Assembly (NCBI GenBank): GCA_947626425.1
Contig: CANQRX010000001.1
Location: 9,339-73,338 of the forward strand
Direction of reading: 5' to 3'
Length of the DNA: 64,000 nt
DNA from: an uncultured Bacilli bacterium
GTDB lineage: Bacteria > Bacillota_I > Bacilli_A > RF39 > UBA660
The first letter of the stretch is position 1; each line of letters opens with the position of its first letter. The position numbers and the translations under genes are program-made. Below are positions 49,785 through 57,745 of this stretch, one piece after another. The notes beneath the pieces are model-generated. The model searched no databases, was not told where the DNA came from, and saw nothing but the letters and a program-made list of their open reading frames with translations.

Positions 49785-50252
49785 CTAGTTTTCATTAAAA
49801 GCCTTTTTACTCTTTTTTCGACTTCTTAGAGCACTTTCTAATCGCGCCGAACGTAACACTTGATTATCCAAAGAACCATATGATAAATCTAAAGATAACT
49901 TCGTACCATTTTTAAATTGAATTTCAATACTATTATCTTTTTTAACGTATTTATCAATATGTCCTAAACAAATCCAGCTATTTTCTTTATTTCGAAGCGA
50001 TGACGTAGGAAAAAAAATAATTTCGCGGGATTCTTCAACAATAATTGGTGCTTTATAACAAACCCCTATCATTGATTCTGTACCTTTTAAACGACCTTCT
50101 AAACTACTTCCAAAATACTCACAGCTTTCTTCTAAAATTTTATTAGCATTTTGTTCAATATAAAAACTTTGATCTTCTTCATAAACTTTAGATAACTTAT
50201 CACTACAAGCCACAACAGCCAAAGTAGATTCGTTAATTTCATAACTTTTCAT
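49785..50252 (-). CDS. comK: ComK-family competence transcription factor
   Basis: The protein has 155 residues. The family pattern is clear: SYEINESTLAV, LSKVYEEDQSFYI, LEESCEYFGSSLEGRLKGTE, APIIVEES, FFPTSS and LSYGSLDNQVLRSARLESAL. In Bacillus ComK activates the late competence genes for DNA uptake. This copy lacks the roughly 35 C-terminal residues of the Bacillus protein that mediate MecA-dependent degradation and multimerisation. It occupies the place between dnaN and recF where yaaA (S4 domain) usually sits. Confidence 0.85.
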   Translation of the reverse strand: MKSYEINESTLAVVACSDKLSKVYEEDQSFYIEQNANKILEESCEYFGSSLEGRLKGTESMIGVCYKAPIIVEESREIIFFPTSSLRNKENSWICLGHIDKYVKKDNSIEIQFKNGTKLSLDLSYGSLDNQVLRSARLESALRSRKKSKKAFNEN

Positions 50253-50259
50253 TATTTCA

Positions 50260-50266
50260 CCCCCCC
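50260..50266 (-). repeat. G7 run in the Shine-Dalgarno region of comK
   Basis: Seven consecutive G on the minus strand, followed by TGAAATA and the comK ATG, form the ribosome-binding site itself. A change in run length would alter SD-to-start spacing by one base without touching the frame. Confidence 0.7.
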
Positions 50267-50286
50267 AAATGTATGAAATTGTCTTT

Positions 50287-50295
50287 AATATAGCA
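50287..50295 (-). promoter_or_regulatory. Possible extended -10 promoter of comK
   Basis: TGC-TATATT on the minus strand, about 35 bases upstream of the ATG, with no good -35 sequence. It follows the dnaN terminator, so comK and recF-gyrB-gyrA would be separately expressed from dnaA-dnaN. Confidence 0.4.
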
Positions 50296-50318
50296 CAATC
50301 ATTTTAAAAAAATTGTCG

Positions 50319-50347
50319 AAAAAAAACATCCTTGTTAGAATGTTTTA
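50319..50347 (-). terminator. Intrinsic terminator of dnaA-dnaN
   Basis: AAACATTC-taacaa-GGATGTTT (one mismatch) followed by T8 on the minus strand, overlapping the end of dnaN. Confidence 0.65.
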
Positions 50348-51453
50348 ATTGGTAATATTAATTGAATTAATGACTCATCTGATAAAGATTTAATTATCAA
50401 TGGTTTAACATCATTATTAGCTAGTATTACGATGTCATCATCATGAATTGTTTTTAAAGCTTCAAGCATAAATTTGGCACTGAAAGAAATTTCAATACTT
50501 GCTTTTTCATCCGTATCAATTGTTAACACTTCTTCTGTCTTCCCAATTTCTGAAGCATAAGAGTTAATAACCATTTGTTTATGGTCTACTTTCATTTTAA
50601 TAATGTTTTTATCTTTTCCTTGGGTTAATAAGGCAGCTCTATCCACAGCGCCTCCAAAATCGTTTCTTTTTAATTGAATAATTATTTCAAATTCAGTTGG
50701 AATTAAATTCGAAGTATTAGGATAAGTACCAGATAAAATATTAGATTGAAATTTAATATTTTTGTATTCAAATAACACCCGATTATTAAAAACGTGAATT
50801 GATACAGGATCATCATCAACAATAATTCTTTCTAATTCGATAATATTTTTTCCTGGAACAACAATGTTTATATCATTTTGAACAGGAGTAGATAACTTAA
50901 CATTTTTTTTCGCTAAACGATAAGAATCAGTGGCAATACACTCTAGTAAATCACCAGTTATTTTAAAATTTATTCCTGTTAGAATTGGCCGTAATTCTTG
51001 ATTGGAAATTGCAAAAGATGTTTGGTTGATAATTGATTTTAATAAATCACCATTAATAACAATCGGTTCTTTATGTAAAGAAAGTTTAATATTTGGATAA
51101 TCACTTGGATCTAAACAATTCAAATCATATTGGTTAAAGTCTGAATAAATTTTAATTTTCAAGTTATCCACCAATTCAAAATTAATTAAATCACTAGGCA
51201 TTTTTCGAATAATATCTAAAATATATTTACTATTAATAATAATTGTTCCCGTTTCTTCAATTTTTTCAATGCTTTCTTTATCAATAAAAGTTTCAATAGT
51301 TAGTTCACTATCACTAGCTAATAAAGTTAAGCCTTTTTCCGTTAAATCAAACTTAATACCATTTAAAACTGGTATAACATTCTTAGTTGAAACTCCTTTA
51401 ATTACATTTGTTAAATTTTCTAATAATATTCCTTTTTCGATTGTAAATTTCAT
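50335..51453 (-). CDS. dnaN: DNA polymerase III beta sliding clamp
   Basis: The protein has 372 residues, starting at MKFTIEKGILLENL 6 bases after AAGGA; the ATG two codons earlier lacks spacing. It has three tandem clamp domains. It ends LIQLILPIKTF, close to the usual LPxR-type tail of the peptide-binding pocket. It is essential and tethers the polymerase. The dnaN-dnaA spacer carries DnaA boxes. Confidence 0.96.
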   Translation of the reverse strand: MKFTIEKGILLENLTNVIKGVSTKNVIPVLNGIKFDLTEKGLTLLASDSELTIETFIDKESIEKIEETGTIIINSKYILDIIRKMPSDLINFELVDNLKIKIYSDFNQYDLNCLDPSDYPNIKLSLHKEPIVINGDLLKSIINQTSFAISNQELRPILTGINFKITGDLLECIATDSYRLAKKNVKLSTPVQNDINIVVPGKNIIELERIIVDDDPVSIHVFNNRVLFEYKNIKFQSNILSGTYPNTSNLIPTEFEIIIQLKRNDFGGAVDRAALLTQGKDKNIIKMKVDHKQMVINSYASEIGKTEEVLTIDTDEKASIEISFSAKFMLEALKTIHDDDIVILANNDVKPLIIKSLSDESLIQLILPIKTF

Positions 51454-51481
51454 TTCCATTCCTTCTTTCTTTTTTATTTAT

Positions 51482-51605
51482 TATATATATTAATAATAAT
51501 AACAATGTTGATAATGTGGATAACTTTTAACTTTCCTTTATTTATGGGCTTTAACAGGCCAAAGTTATCCACAAAGTTATCCACTTTTTATAAAGTTATC
51601 CACAT
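51482..51605. other. oriC: oriC part 1: dnaN-dnaA spacer with DnaA boxes
   Basis: DnaA boxes: TGTGGATAA at 51515-51523, TTATCCACA at 51565-51573 and 51596-51604, and TTATCCACT at 51577-51585. The stretch also has TGTTGATAA just before the first. In Bacillus-type origins the dnaA-dnaN spacer is the unwinding side. Confidence 0.8.
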
Positions 51606-52997
51606 TCACATCGAATTCTTAATTTCTTCCAGTTGCTTTTCTAAGCTTTCATTATTCTTTAAATCACGCTTAATTTTGTCACAAGCGTGGATAACTGTCG
51701 AATGATCTCTTCCCCCAAACTCTAAACCAATTCGATTATAGTTTTCTTCTGACATACTCCTTGAAAGATACATCCCAATCATGCGTGGATAAGCAATATT
51801 AGCGCTTTTTCTTTTTCCTTTTAAATCATCCACAGTAATTTTATAATAATCGGCCACTGCTTTTTGAATCTCCTCAATACTATTTTTATTATAGATATTA
51901 ATGTTAACAAAATCAGCTAAAGCCTCAACGGCAAAGTTAAGATCAATTTTTTCAGGAACAATCATTGCCGTATAAGCCATTAACCGATTTAAAGCTCCTT
52001 CTAAGAAGCGAACATCATTTTGACAACTATTAGCTATATATTCTATAACATTTTCATCAATTTTAGTTGATATTGTCATATTTTTTAATTTCAATTTTAA
52101 TATTTTACAACGTAGTTCAAAATCAGGTGGATAAATATCCACAGGTAATCCCCAAGTAAACCGACTTCTTAACCGTTCCTCCAGTAATTTTAAATCGTTT
52201 GGACTTCGATCGGAACTAATTATAATTTGTTTATTTGCTTGATGTAAAGCATTAAAAGTGTGGAAAAATTCTTGCTGAGTTTTTTCGGCCCCAACTAAAT
52301 ACTGGATATCATCAATAATTAAAACGTCAATGTCGCGATATTTCTTTTTAAAATCCCCCGCTGCTTCAAAGTTATTATTGCCATATTTTGTATTAGAAAT
52401 GTTGACATAGTCATCTTTAAACATTTCACTTGTCGTGTATAAAACTTTTTTATGGGTGTTATTAACAATATAATTGCCAATCGCATGCATTAAGTGAGTT
52501 TTACCAATTCCACTTTTTCCATAAATAAATAAGGGATTGTGTACTTTTCCGGGCTGTTCAGCTACTGCTAAACCCGCGACTTTTGCTAAGCGATTAGAAT
52601 CCCCCACAATATAATTATCAAAATTTAAATCTGGATTTAAGTTACTATTCCAAACTTCATTTTTGTTTTTTTCACTTTCCTTTGGCTTATCAACAACATT
52701 CGTAGCTTCAATAACATCTGAGTTATCCACATTTTTATCAGGTTTATCCACTTCATCTTTTAATAAAAATTCAAAAGAATAATTAACATTTGTAAGTTTG
52801 TAAAAAGTGTCATCCATTAAAGTATAATAAATATCACTAAGAACTTTTTTGTGAATTTCCATTGGAACTTGAATTGTTATTTTATCCTTTGTCATCGAGA
52901 TTAGTTTTAAGTCATGAAACCAAGCGTGATAAGATGCAGAGTTGACTTCATTAACTATAATATCTAAAAAAGATTGCCAAAGATTTTTCTCCGTCAT
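51606..52997 (-). CDS. dnaA: Chromosomal replication initiator protein DnaA
   Basis: The protein has 463 residues. Domain I is at 1-80, followed by an Asp/Lys-rich linker. AAA+ domain: Walker A GKSGIGKTH at 160-168 and Walker B VLIIDDIQYL at about 225. The C-terminal domain IV ends GLEFGGRDHSTVIHACDKI, the DnaA-box-binding signature. ATG follows GGGGTGGTAGC. It is flanked by boxes on both sides, consistent with autoregulation. Confidence 0.98.
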   Translation of the reverse strand: MTEKNLWQSFLDIIVNEVNSASYHAWFHDLKLISMTKDKITIQVPMEIHKKVLSDIYYTLMDDTFYKLTNVNYSFEFLLKDEVDKPDKNVDNSDVIEATNVVDKPKESEKNKNEVWNSNLNPDLNFDNYIVGDSNRLAKVAGLAVAEQPGKVHNPLFIYGKSGIGKTHLMHAIGNYIVNNTHKKVLYTTSEMFKDDYVNISNTKYGNNNFEAAGDFKKKYRDIDVLIIDDIQYLVGAEKTQQEFFHTFNALHQANKQIIISSDRSPNDLKLLEERLRSRFTWGLPVDIYPPDFELRCKILKLKLKNMTISTKIDENVIEYIANSCQNDVRFLEGALNRLMAYTAMIVPEKIDLNFAVEALADFVNINIYNKNSIEEIQKAVADYYKITVDDLKGKRKSANIAYPRMIGMYLSRSMSEENYNRIGLEFGGRDHSTVIHACDKIKRDLKNNESLEKQLEEIKNSM

Positions 52998-53485
52998 GCT
53001 ACCACCCCACTGCCTTAAAAATATCTAAAACCATTCTAACGCATTTTTATTTTTTTTAAAAGAACTTTTTCCACTTTTCCACTAAAAAGCCAAAGTTATC
53101 CACATCTAAAAAAAGGTATCCCCAAATTATCCACCGAGTTATGCACATTTTTACCAAAGTTATCAACACTACATTTGCCTTAAATAAAGGGAAAAACCTA
53201 GTTATCCACATTATCAACATTGGCTTAATCAACAATTTATCAACATGTGAATAACTTTATCCACCTTAATGTGGATATGTTGATAACTTTTAAACATTGC
53301 CCTATTTAAGGGACTTCATAACCAAAATAAATGTGGATAAAATGTGAATAAGATTGTGGATTAGCTTTTTCATACTCAAAAGTTATCCACATTCTCAAAT
53401 AAGGATGCTCTCTGTTAATTTTAAGTTGACTTTTCAACAGTCTTAATATTATAATAAGGAAGATTTTAAAAAAGGAGGGATACTC
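52998..53485. other. oriC: oriC part 2: dnaA-rpmH spacer with DnaA box cluster
   Basis: It has about a dozen full or near boxes: TTATCCACA at 53096, 53202 and 53383, TTATCCACC at 53127 and 53257, TGTGGATAA at 53332, TGTGAATAA at 53246 and 53343, and TTATCAACA at 53160, 53211 and 53237. The boxes occur in both orientations. Gene order and strand switch place the bidirectional origin here. A T/A-rich stretch near 53051-53060 could be the melting element. Confidence 0.88.
53426..53455 (+). promoter_or_regulatory. Sigma-A promoter of rpmH-rnpA-yidC-jag
   Basis: TTGACT (53426-53431) and TATAAT (53450-53455), spaced by 18 bases. Confidence 0.7.
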
Positions 53486-53608
53486 ATGATCGGTACTTAT
53501 CAACCAAATAAAAGAAAATGTAAAAAGAAACATGGTTTTTTTGCGAGAAAAGAAACAAATATTTTAAAAAATAGAAGAAAAAAAGGTCGCAAAAGATTAT
53601 GTAAATAA
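53486..53608 (+). CDS. rpmH: Ribosomal protein L34
   Basis: This small gene encodes 40 residues: MIGTYQPNKRKCKKKHGF, then FARKETNILKNRRKKGR and KRLCK. ATG follows AAAGGAGGGATACTC. It is a basic 50S protein. It has a deletion of about four residues in the middle (usual length 44-45) and a Cys in place of the third Arg of KRKRKK. It heads the rpmH-rnpA-yidC-jag operon next to oriC, the universal arrangement. Confidence 0.93.
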   Translation: MIGTYQPNKRKCKKKHGFFARKETNILKNRRKKGRKRLCK

Positions 53609-53655
53609 CCACATATTAATGTGGATTTTTTAATTTCTATGCGAGGAGGAACAAA

Positions 53656-53988
53656 GTGAAAAAATGCGAAATGATTAAATCTCACCAAGAATTTAGCCAA
53701 ATTATCAACAATGCTAAATTTTGGAAAAATAAAAATTTTGTTTTATATGAAACTCCTAGTAATTACAAATATTCCCATTTTGGCATTGCCGTTTCTAAAA
53801 AATTAGGAAATGCTGTTTCTCGGAATAAAATTAAAAGAAGAATGCGAATGATTTTAGATAAAGCTAAAAATAAGTTGAGAACTAACTGCGATTATATTAT
53901 AATAATGAAAGAAAATTCTGGTAAAATTTCATTTCATGAATTAGAACAGAGTTTTCAAAATTTAATCGACAGAAAGGAAAATGAATGA
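53656..53988 (+). CDS. rnpA: Ribonuclease P protein component
   Basis: The protein has 110 residues with a GTG start 6 bases after GAGGAGGA. The conserved RNR motif is in NAVSRNKIKRRMRMIL at about 52-67. It binds the RNase P RNA for tRNA 5' maturation. It overlaps yidC by 4 bp. Confidence 0.95.
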   Translation: MKKCEMIKSHQEFSQIINNAKFWKNKNFVLYETPSNYKYSHFGIAVSKKLGNAVSRNKIKRRMRMILDKAKNKLRTNCDYIIIMKENSGKISFHELEQSFQNLIDRKENE

Positions 53989-54986
53989 AAACAAAAAAGA
54001 AATCATTGGCAGTTCTTCTTGTAGCAATTTTGTTATTAACCAGTGGCTGCGGAAGTGATAACTATTTAAAGGATGAGAATGGTAATATTATTACTAACAC
54101 CGAAACTGGCCAAAGTGTTCAAAAGAATATATTATGTCAACCGCAAGAAGATTCGCAATTATATAAAATATATCAAGAACATAATGATCAACTTGATGTT
54201 AAACTTGAAGATTTACCAAAATGTAATGAATTTAATTTATCATCAAATAAATACCGTGGTTTATGGAATTCACTTCTTGTACGACCAATCGCTTTGATTG
54301 TTTTAAAACTCGGTTACTTAATCAATAACTTTGGTTTATCCGTTATGATTGTTGGTTTATTAATTCGTTTAATTATGTTACCACTTTCGTTAAAAAGTGT
54401 TCGGCAATCGGCTAGCATTCAAAAAGCTCAACCTGAATTAGCAAAAATTGAAAAAAAATATGCTAATAAAACTGATAATGCTTCCATGATGCAAAAAAGT
54501 CAAGAAATGATGCTTGTTTATCAAAAATATAAAATCAATCCAGTATCAGGATGTTTATTGGCTTTAATTCAAATCCCTTTATTTTTTGCTTTTCTTGATG
54601 CAATAAATAAAGTTCCCGCGATTTTTGAAGGATCATTATTTGGAATGCAATTAGGAATGACCCCATGGAAAGGAATTAATCAAGGGCAATATATTTATAT
54701 AGTTTTAATATTTTTAATCATTGCCACAACTTATATATCATTTAAAAATTCAATGAATCAAAATAATACCAACGATGAAATGATGCAACAAATGAGTTTT
54801 ATGTTTAAATTTATGATTATAAGTATTTCCATTGCATCATTTACATTGCCAACCGCAATTGCTTTCTACTGGATAGTCACAAATGGATTTGCCTTTATTC
54901 AAAATATTATCATTAAACGTATTTTAGAAAATGAAAATGATGGACATCATAAAATAATTGATATAAAATCAAGAAAAAGGAAGTGA
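53985..54986 (+). CDS. yidC: Membrane protein insertase YidC/OxaA (lipoprotein type)
   Basis: The protein has 333 residues. A lipoprotein signal ends in LLTSGC (Cys22). About five membrane helices follow, including the YidC core GLLIRLIMLPLSLKSVRQSA with the conserved Arg in the first core helix. It inserts membrane proteins with or without Sec. It is a Gram-positive SpoIIIJ-type protein. Basic C-terminal tail RKRK. Confidence 0.95.
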   Translation: MKTKKKSLAVLLVAILLLTSGCGSDNYLKDENGNIITNTETGQSVQKNILCQPQEDSQLYKIYQEHNDQLDVKLEDLPKCNEFNLSSNKYRGLWNSLLVRPIALIVLKLGYLINNFGLSVMIVGLLIRLIMLPLSLKSVRQSASIQKAQPELAKIEKKYANKTDNASMMQKSQEMMLVYQKYKINPVSGCLLALIQIPLFFAFLDAINKVPAIFEGSLFGMQLGMTPWKGINQGQYIYIVLIFLIIATTYISFKNSMNQNNTNDEMMQQMSFMFKFMIISISIASFTLPTAIAFYWIVTNGFAFIQNIIIKRILENENDGHHKIIDIKSRKRK

Positions 54987-54990
54987 TATT

Positions 54991-55572
54991 ATGATTGAAA
55001 CAAAAGGAAGTACTTTACTAGAAGCAGTTGAAAATGCCAAAAATGAACTTAAAACGGAAAAAATAATTTATATTAAAAGTGAAAATGAAGATTCTTCAGA
55101 ATTTGCAATTAAAGCGATTTCTTATCAAGAATTAACTGAAAAAATTAAAGATTATTTATATGAAATAATTGAACCTCTAGGCGTTCTCGTTAATTTTGAA
55201 ACCAATATTCGGGAAGAAACAATTAACATTGTGATGTATTCCAATAATAATCCAATTTTAATTGGAAAAAATGGTCAAACTTTGAAAGCTTTAGAGATTT
55301 TAGTAAAAACTAAAATACAGAATGAATGGAAAGCTTGTCCTAAAATAATTTTAGATATTGCTAATTATAAAGAAAGAAGAATTGAACAATTAGAAAGATT
55401 AGCTATCAAAGTTGCTAAAGAAGTAAGAGACACTAAAATTTCAGTGGAATTAGAAAACATGAATTCTTATGAACGACGAATAATTCATAATAAGTTATCT
55501 AATTTTAAAGGTGTTTCAACTCACAGTGTTGGTGAAGAACCTAATCGCCATGTGGTAGTTCAAGCAGAGTAA
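54991..55572 (+). CDS. jag: RNA-binding protein Jag/KhpB (KH and R3H domains)
   Basis: The protein has 193 residues. N-terminal Jag-N region (GSTLLEAVENAKNEL), KH domain around 80-125 with ILIGKNGQTLKALEILV, and an R3H domain at about 135-193 with NSYERRIIHNKL. It pairs with KhpA to control cell elongation and division in pneumococcus. It lies 4 bp after yidC, as usual. Confidence 0.94.
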   Translation: MIETKGSTLLEAVENAKNELKTEKIIYIKSENEDSSEFAIKAISYQELTEKIKDYLYEIIEPLGVLVNFETNIREETINIVMYSNNNPILIGKNGQTLKALEILVKTKIQNEWKACPKIILDIANYKERRIEQLERLAIKVAKEVRDTKISVELENMNSYERRIIHNKLSNFKGVSTHSVGEEPNRHVVVQAE

Positions 55573-55598
55573 ATGAAAAATTTTACTCTTTTTTTTAT
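55567..55598 (+). terminator. Intrinsic terminator after jag
   Basis: AGAGTAAA-tgaaaaat-TTTACTCT followed by T8; the arm overlaps the stop codon. Confidence 0.8.
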
Positions 55599-55607
55599 AA
55601 AAATTTT

Positions 55608-55621
55608 ATTTCCCGGGAAAT
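55608..55621. promoter_or_regulatory. Noc-binding-site-like palindrome downstream of jag
   Basis: ATTTCCCGGGAAAT matches the Bacillus Noc-binding consensus exactly. In Bacillus noc itself lies close to jag-mnmE-mnmG-rsmG. Confidence 0.7.
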
Positions 55622-56302
55622 AATTTTATCTAAATTTTATTAAAAAACATCAAAAAATGAAATATGAATAAAAATGTTGATAACTATATAAAATAAAAAA
55701 TATTAATCAAACCTTTTAAATTAACCTAAAGAAAAAATGAGAACTTTAAAAAATAAAAAATTGCCATTATTTATTAGCCATAAAGGTCTTTAAAAACGTA
55801 CTTTATAAAAACCTACATTTATATAATAAAAATAAACTTAAAGTTCATCATCTAAATTTATCAGTCTTCCTAACCATCAATAAAAATTTATAATTGTTAT
55901 AACAACTTTCAAAGTTACATTAAAAAAATAATTTCAATTGGAAAAGTTGATAAGTATGATAACTCGAAAAAAATAAACAAATCCCCTATTTTTAAACTAA
56001 AATTTTTTGTTTTTTTAACCAGTTTTATTATAAAAGAAAATTATCAGTTCTATATACAAAGAAATTCCTTTTTTTAAAATGACAATTTATGTATTCTATT
56101 AAAATACAATTTTCATCTAGTCCTTTTGTTAATTTACGATTCACCTTTTTCAAACATTTTCCCTATTAATTTTGGATGATAAATTGTTTATTTAAAAGCT
56201 TAATTTATTCTAAGTTTATTACATATTTATAAAATAATAAAATGTCGATAACTACAGTTTGCTATTTTTCTAAAAATTTCTTCGTCCTCTTTCAATTTAT
56301 GC

Positions 56303-56331
56303 TTGTCAAATTATTTTTAAAATGATAATAT
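56303..56331 (+). promoter_or_regulatory. Sigma-A promoter of mnmE-mnmG-rsmG
   Basis: TTGTCA (56303-56308) and TAATAT (56326-56331) with a 17-base spacer, about 40 bases before the mnmE start. Confidence 0.65.
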
Positions 56332-56372
56332 CAAAATGGGAAATTGTAACCTTATATAGGAAGTGATTTTAA

Positions 56373-57728
56373 ATGAAAGATACAATTGCGGCAATATCAA
56401 CAAATAATATAGGAGTAGGAGCAATAAACATAATTCGCATAAGTGGGACAGAGGCTTTCGCTATTTTAACTAAAATTTTTAGCAATTCAAAAATAGGGGA
56501 GGCGCCTTCCCATACCATCCATTACGGGTATATTAAAGAAAAAGATCTTATTGTTGACGAAGTATTAGTTATGATTATGAAAGCACCTAAAACTTATACA
56601 AAAGAAGACATCGTTGAAATAAATTGCCATGGGGGAACTTCAGTAACCAAGAAAATCCTGGAATTAGTTTTGAAAAATGGAGCTCGCTTAGCTGAACCAG
56701 GCGAATTTACTAAACGCGCTTTCTTAAATGGCCGCATTAATTTAATGGAAGCCGAAGCTGTAAATGACCTTTTAGAAGCTAAAATAGATAGTCAATCCCA
56801 AATTGCTTTAAATTCTTTAAATGGCAAAACAACCGAATTAATTTCCGAACTTCGGGAAAAAATAGTTTCTTTACTAGCGAATATTGAAGTTAATATTGAT
56901 TATCCTGAATATCAAGATGAACTCCAAATTACTAAACAAAATATCACCCCTATGTTAGAAGAAATTAAATACCGCTTAAATAATATTATCAAAGAATCCC
57001 AAAATGGCCAGTTGATTAAAAATGGAATTAATGTTGCCATCATCGGAAAACCGAATGTTGGCAAAAGTTCTCTTTTGAATGCTTTAATTGAAGAAGATAA
57101 AGCTATTGTGACCGACATTCAAGGAACTACAAGAGATATAATCGAAGGCCAAATCATTTATCAAGGTATTTTAATTAATTTTTTAGATACCGCCGGAATT
57201 CGTCAAACTTCGGATGAAATTGAAAAAATTGGGGTCGAAAAAAGTAAAAAAATTCTTGCTCAAGCAGATATAGCCATTTTAGTATTAAACAATAATGAAA
57301 AAATAACCGAAGAAGAACAAACAATTTTAAAACAAATTGAACAAAAAACTGGCTTTATCTTTGTTAATAAAACGGATTTACCAACTAATTTAACCGTTCC
57401 TTCGACGACATTGCCAATAATAAAAGGTAACGTTATTAATAATGAAGGCATCGAAAACATAAAAAAAGAAATTATCAAAATATTAAATTTAGAAAATATA
57501 AACGAAAAAGACTATGTCTACATTACCAATACTCGCCAAATAAGCTTAATTAAAAAATCACTCACGTGCATTGAAAACGTTATAAAAGCTAATCAAGATA
57601 ATCTTCCTATTGATATTTTAGCTATTGATTTAAAAGAAGCTTGGGATCTTTTAGGCCAAGTAATAGGGGAGTCATATGAAGAAGAATTAGTCGACAACAT
57701 TTTTAAAAGATTTTGTTTAGGAAAATAG
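56373..57728 (+). CDS. mnmE: tRNA modification GTPase MnmE
   Basis: The protein has 451 residues. N-terminal TrmE fold; G domain with AIIGKPNVGKSSLLNAL at about 220-236, TRDIIEGQI (switch), DTAGIRQT and NKTD; the C-terminal tail ends FCLGK with the conserved Cys. With MnmG it makes cmnm5U at wobble position 34. mnmE-mnmG-rsmG form an operon. Confidence 0.97.
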   Translation: MKDTIAAISTNNIGVGAINIIRISGTEAFAILTKIFSNSKIGEAPSHTIHYGYIKEKDLIVDEVLVMIMKAPKTYTKEDIVEINCHGGTSVTKKILELVLKNGARLAEPGEFTKRAFLNGRINLMEAEAVNDLLEAKIDSQSQIALNSLNGKTTELISELREKIVSLLANIEVNIDYPEYQDELQITKQNITPMLEEIKYRLNNIIKESQNGQLIKNGINVAIIGKPNVGKSSLLNALIEEDKAIVTDIQGTTRDIIEGQIIYQGILINFLDTAGIRQTSDEIEKIGVEKSKKILAQADIAILVLNNNEKITEEEQTILKQIEQKTGFIFVNKTDLPTNLTVPSTTLPIIKGNVINNEGIENIKKEIIKILNLENINEKDYVYITNTRQISLIKKSLTCIENVIKANQDNLPIDILAIDLKEAWDLLGQVIGESYEEELVDNIFKRFCLGK

Positions 57729-57745
57729 GAAAGAAGGAAATAAAC

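Larger units (their letters stand above)
55573..56372. other. 800-bp gene-free spacer between jag and mnmE
   Basis: It is very AT-rich, with no ORF that I can support. It holds the jag terminator, a Noc-type site, the mnmE promoter, and isolated DnaA-box-like words (TGTTGATAA at 55675-55683, AGTTGATAA at 55945-55953, TGTCGATAA at 56243-56251). Confidence 0.6.

Noticed and set aside
53306..53700. Minus-strand ORFs over oriC and rpmH-rnpA
   Set aside because: They are shadows of DnaA boxes and of rpmH and rnpA, with no Shine-Dalgarno and low-complexity products.
55573..56372. A tRNA or small RNA gene in the jag-mnmE spacer
   Set aside because: No cloverleaf, CCA end or strong structure is visible apart from the jag terminator.
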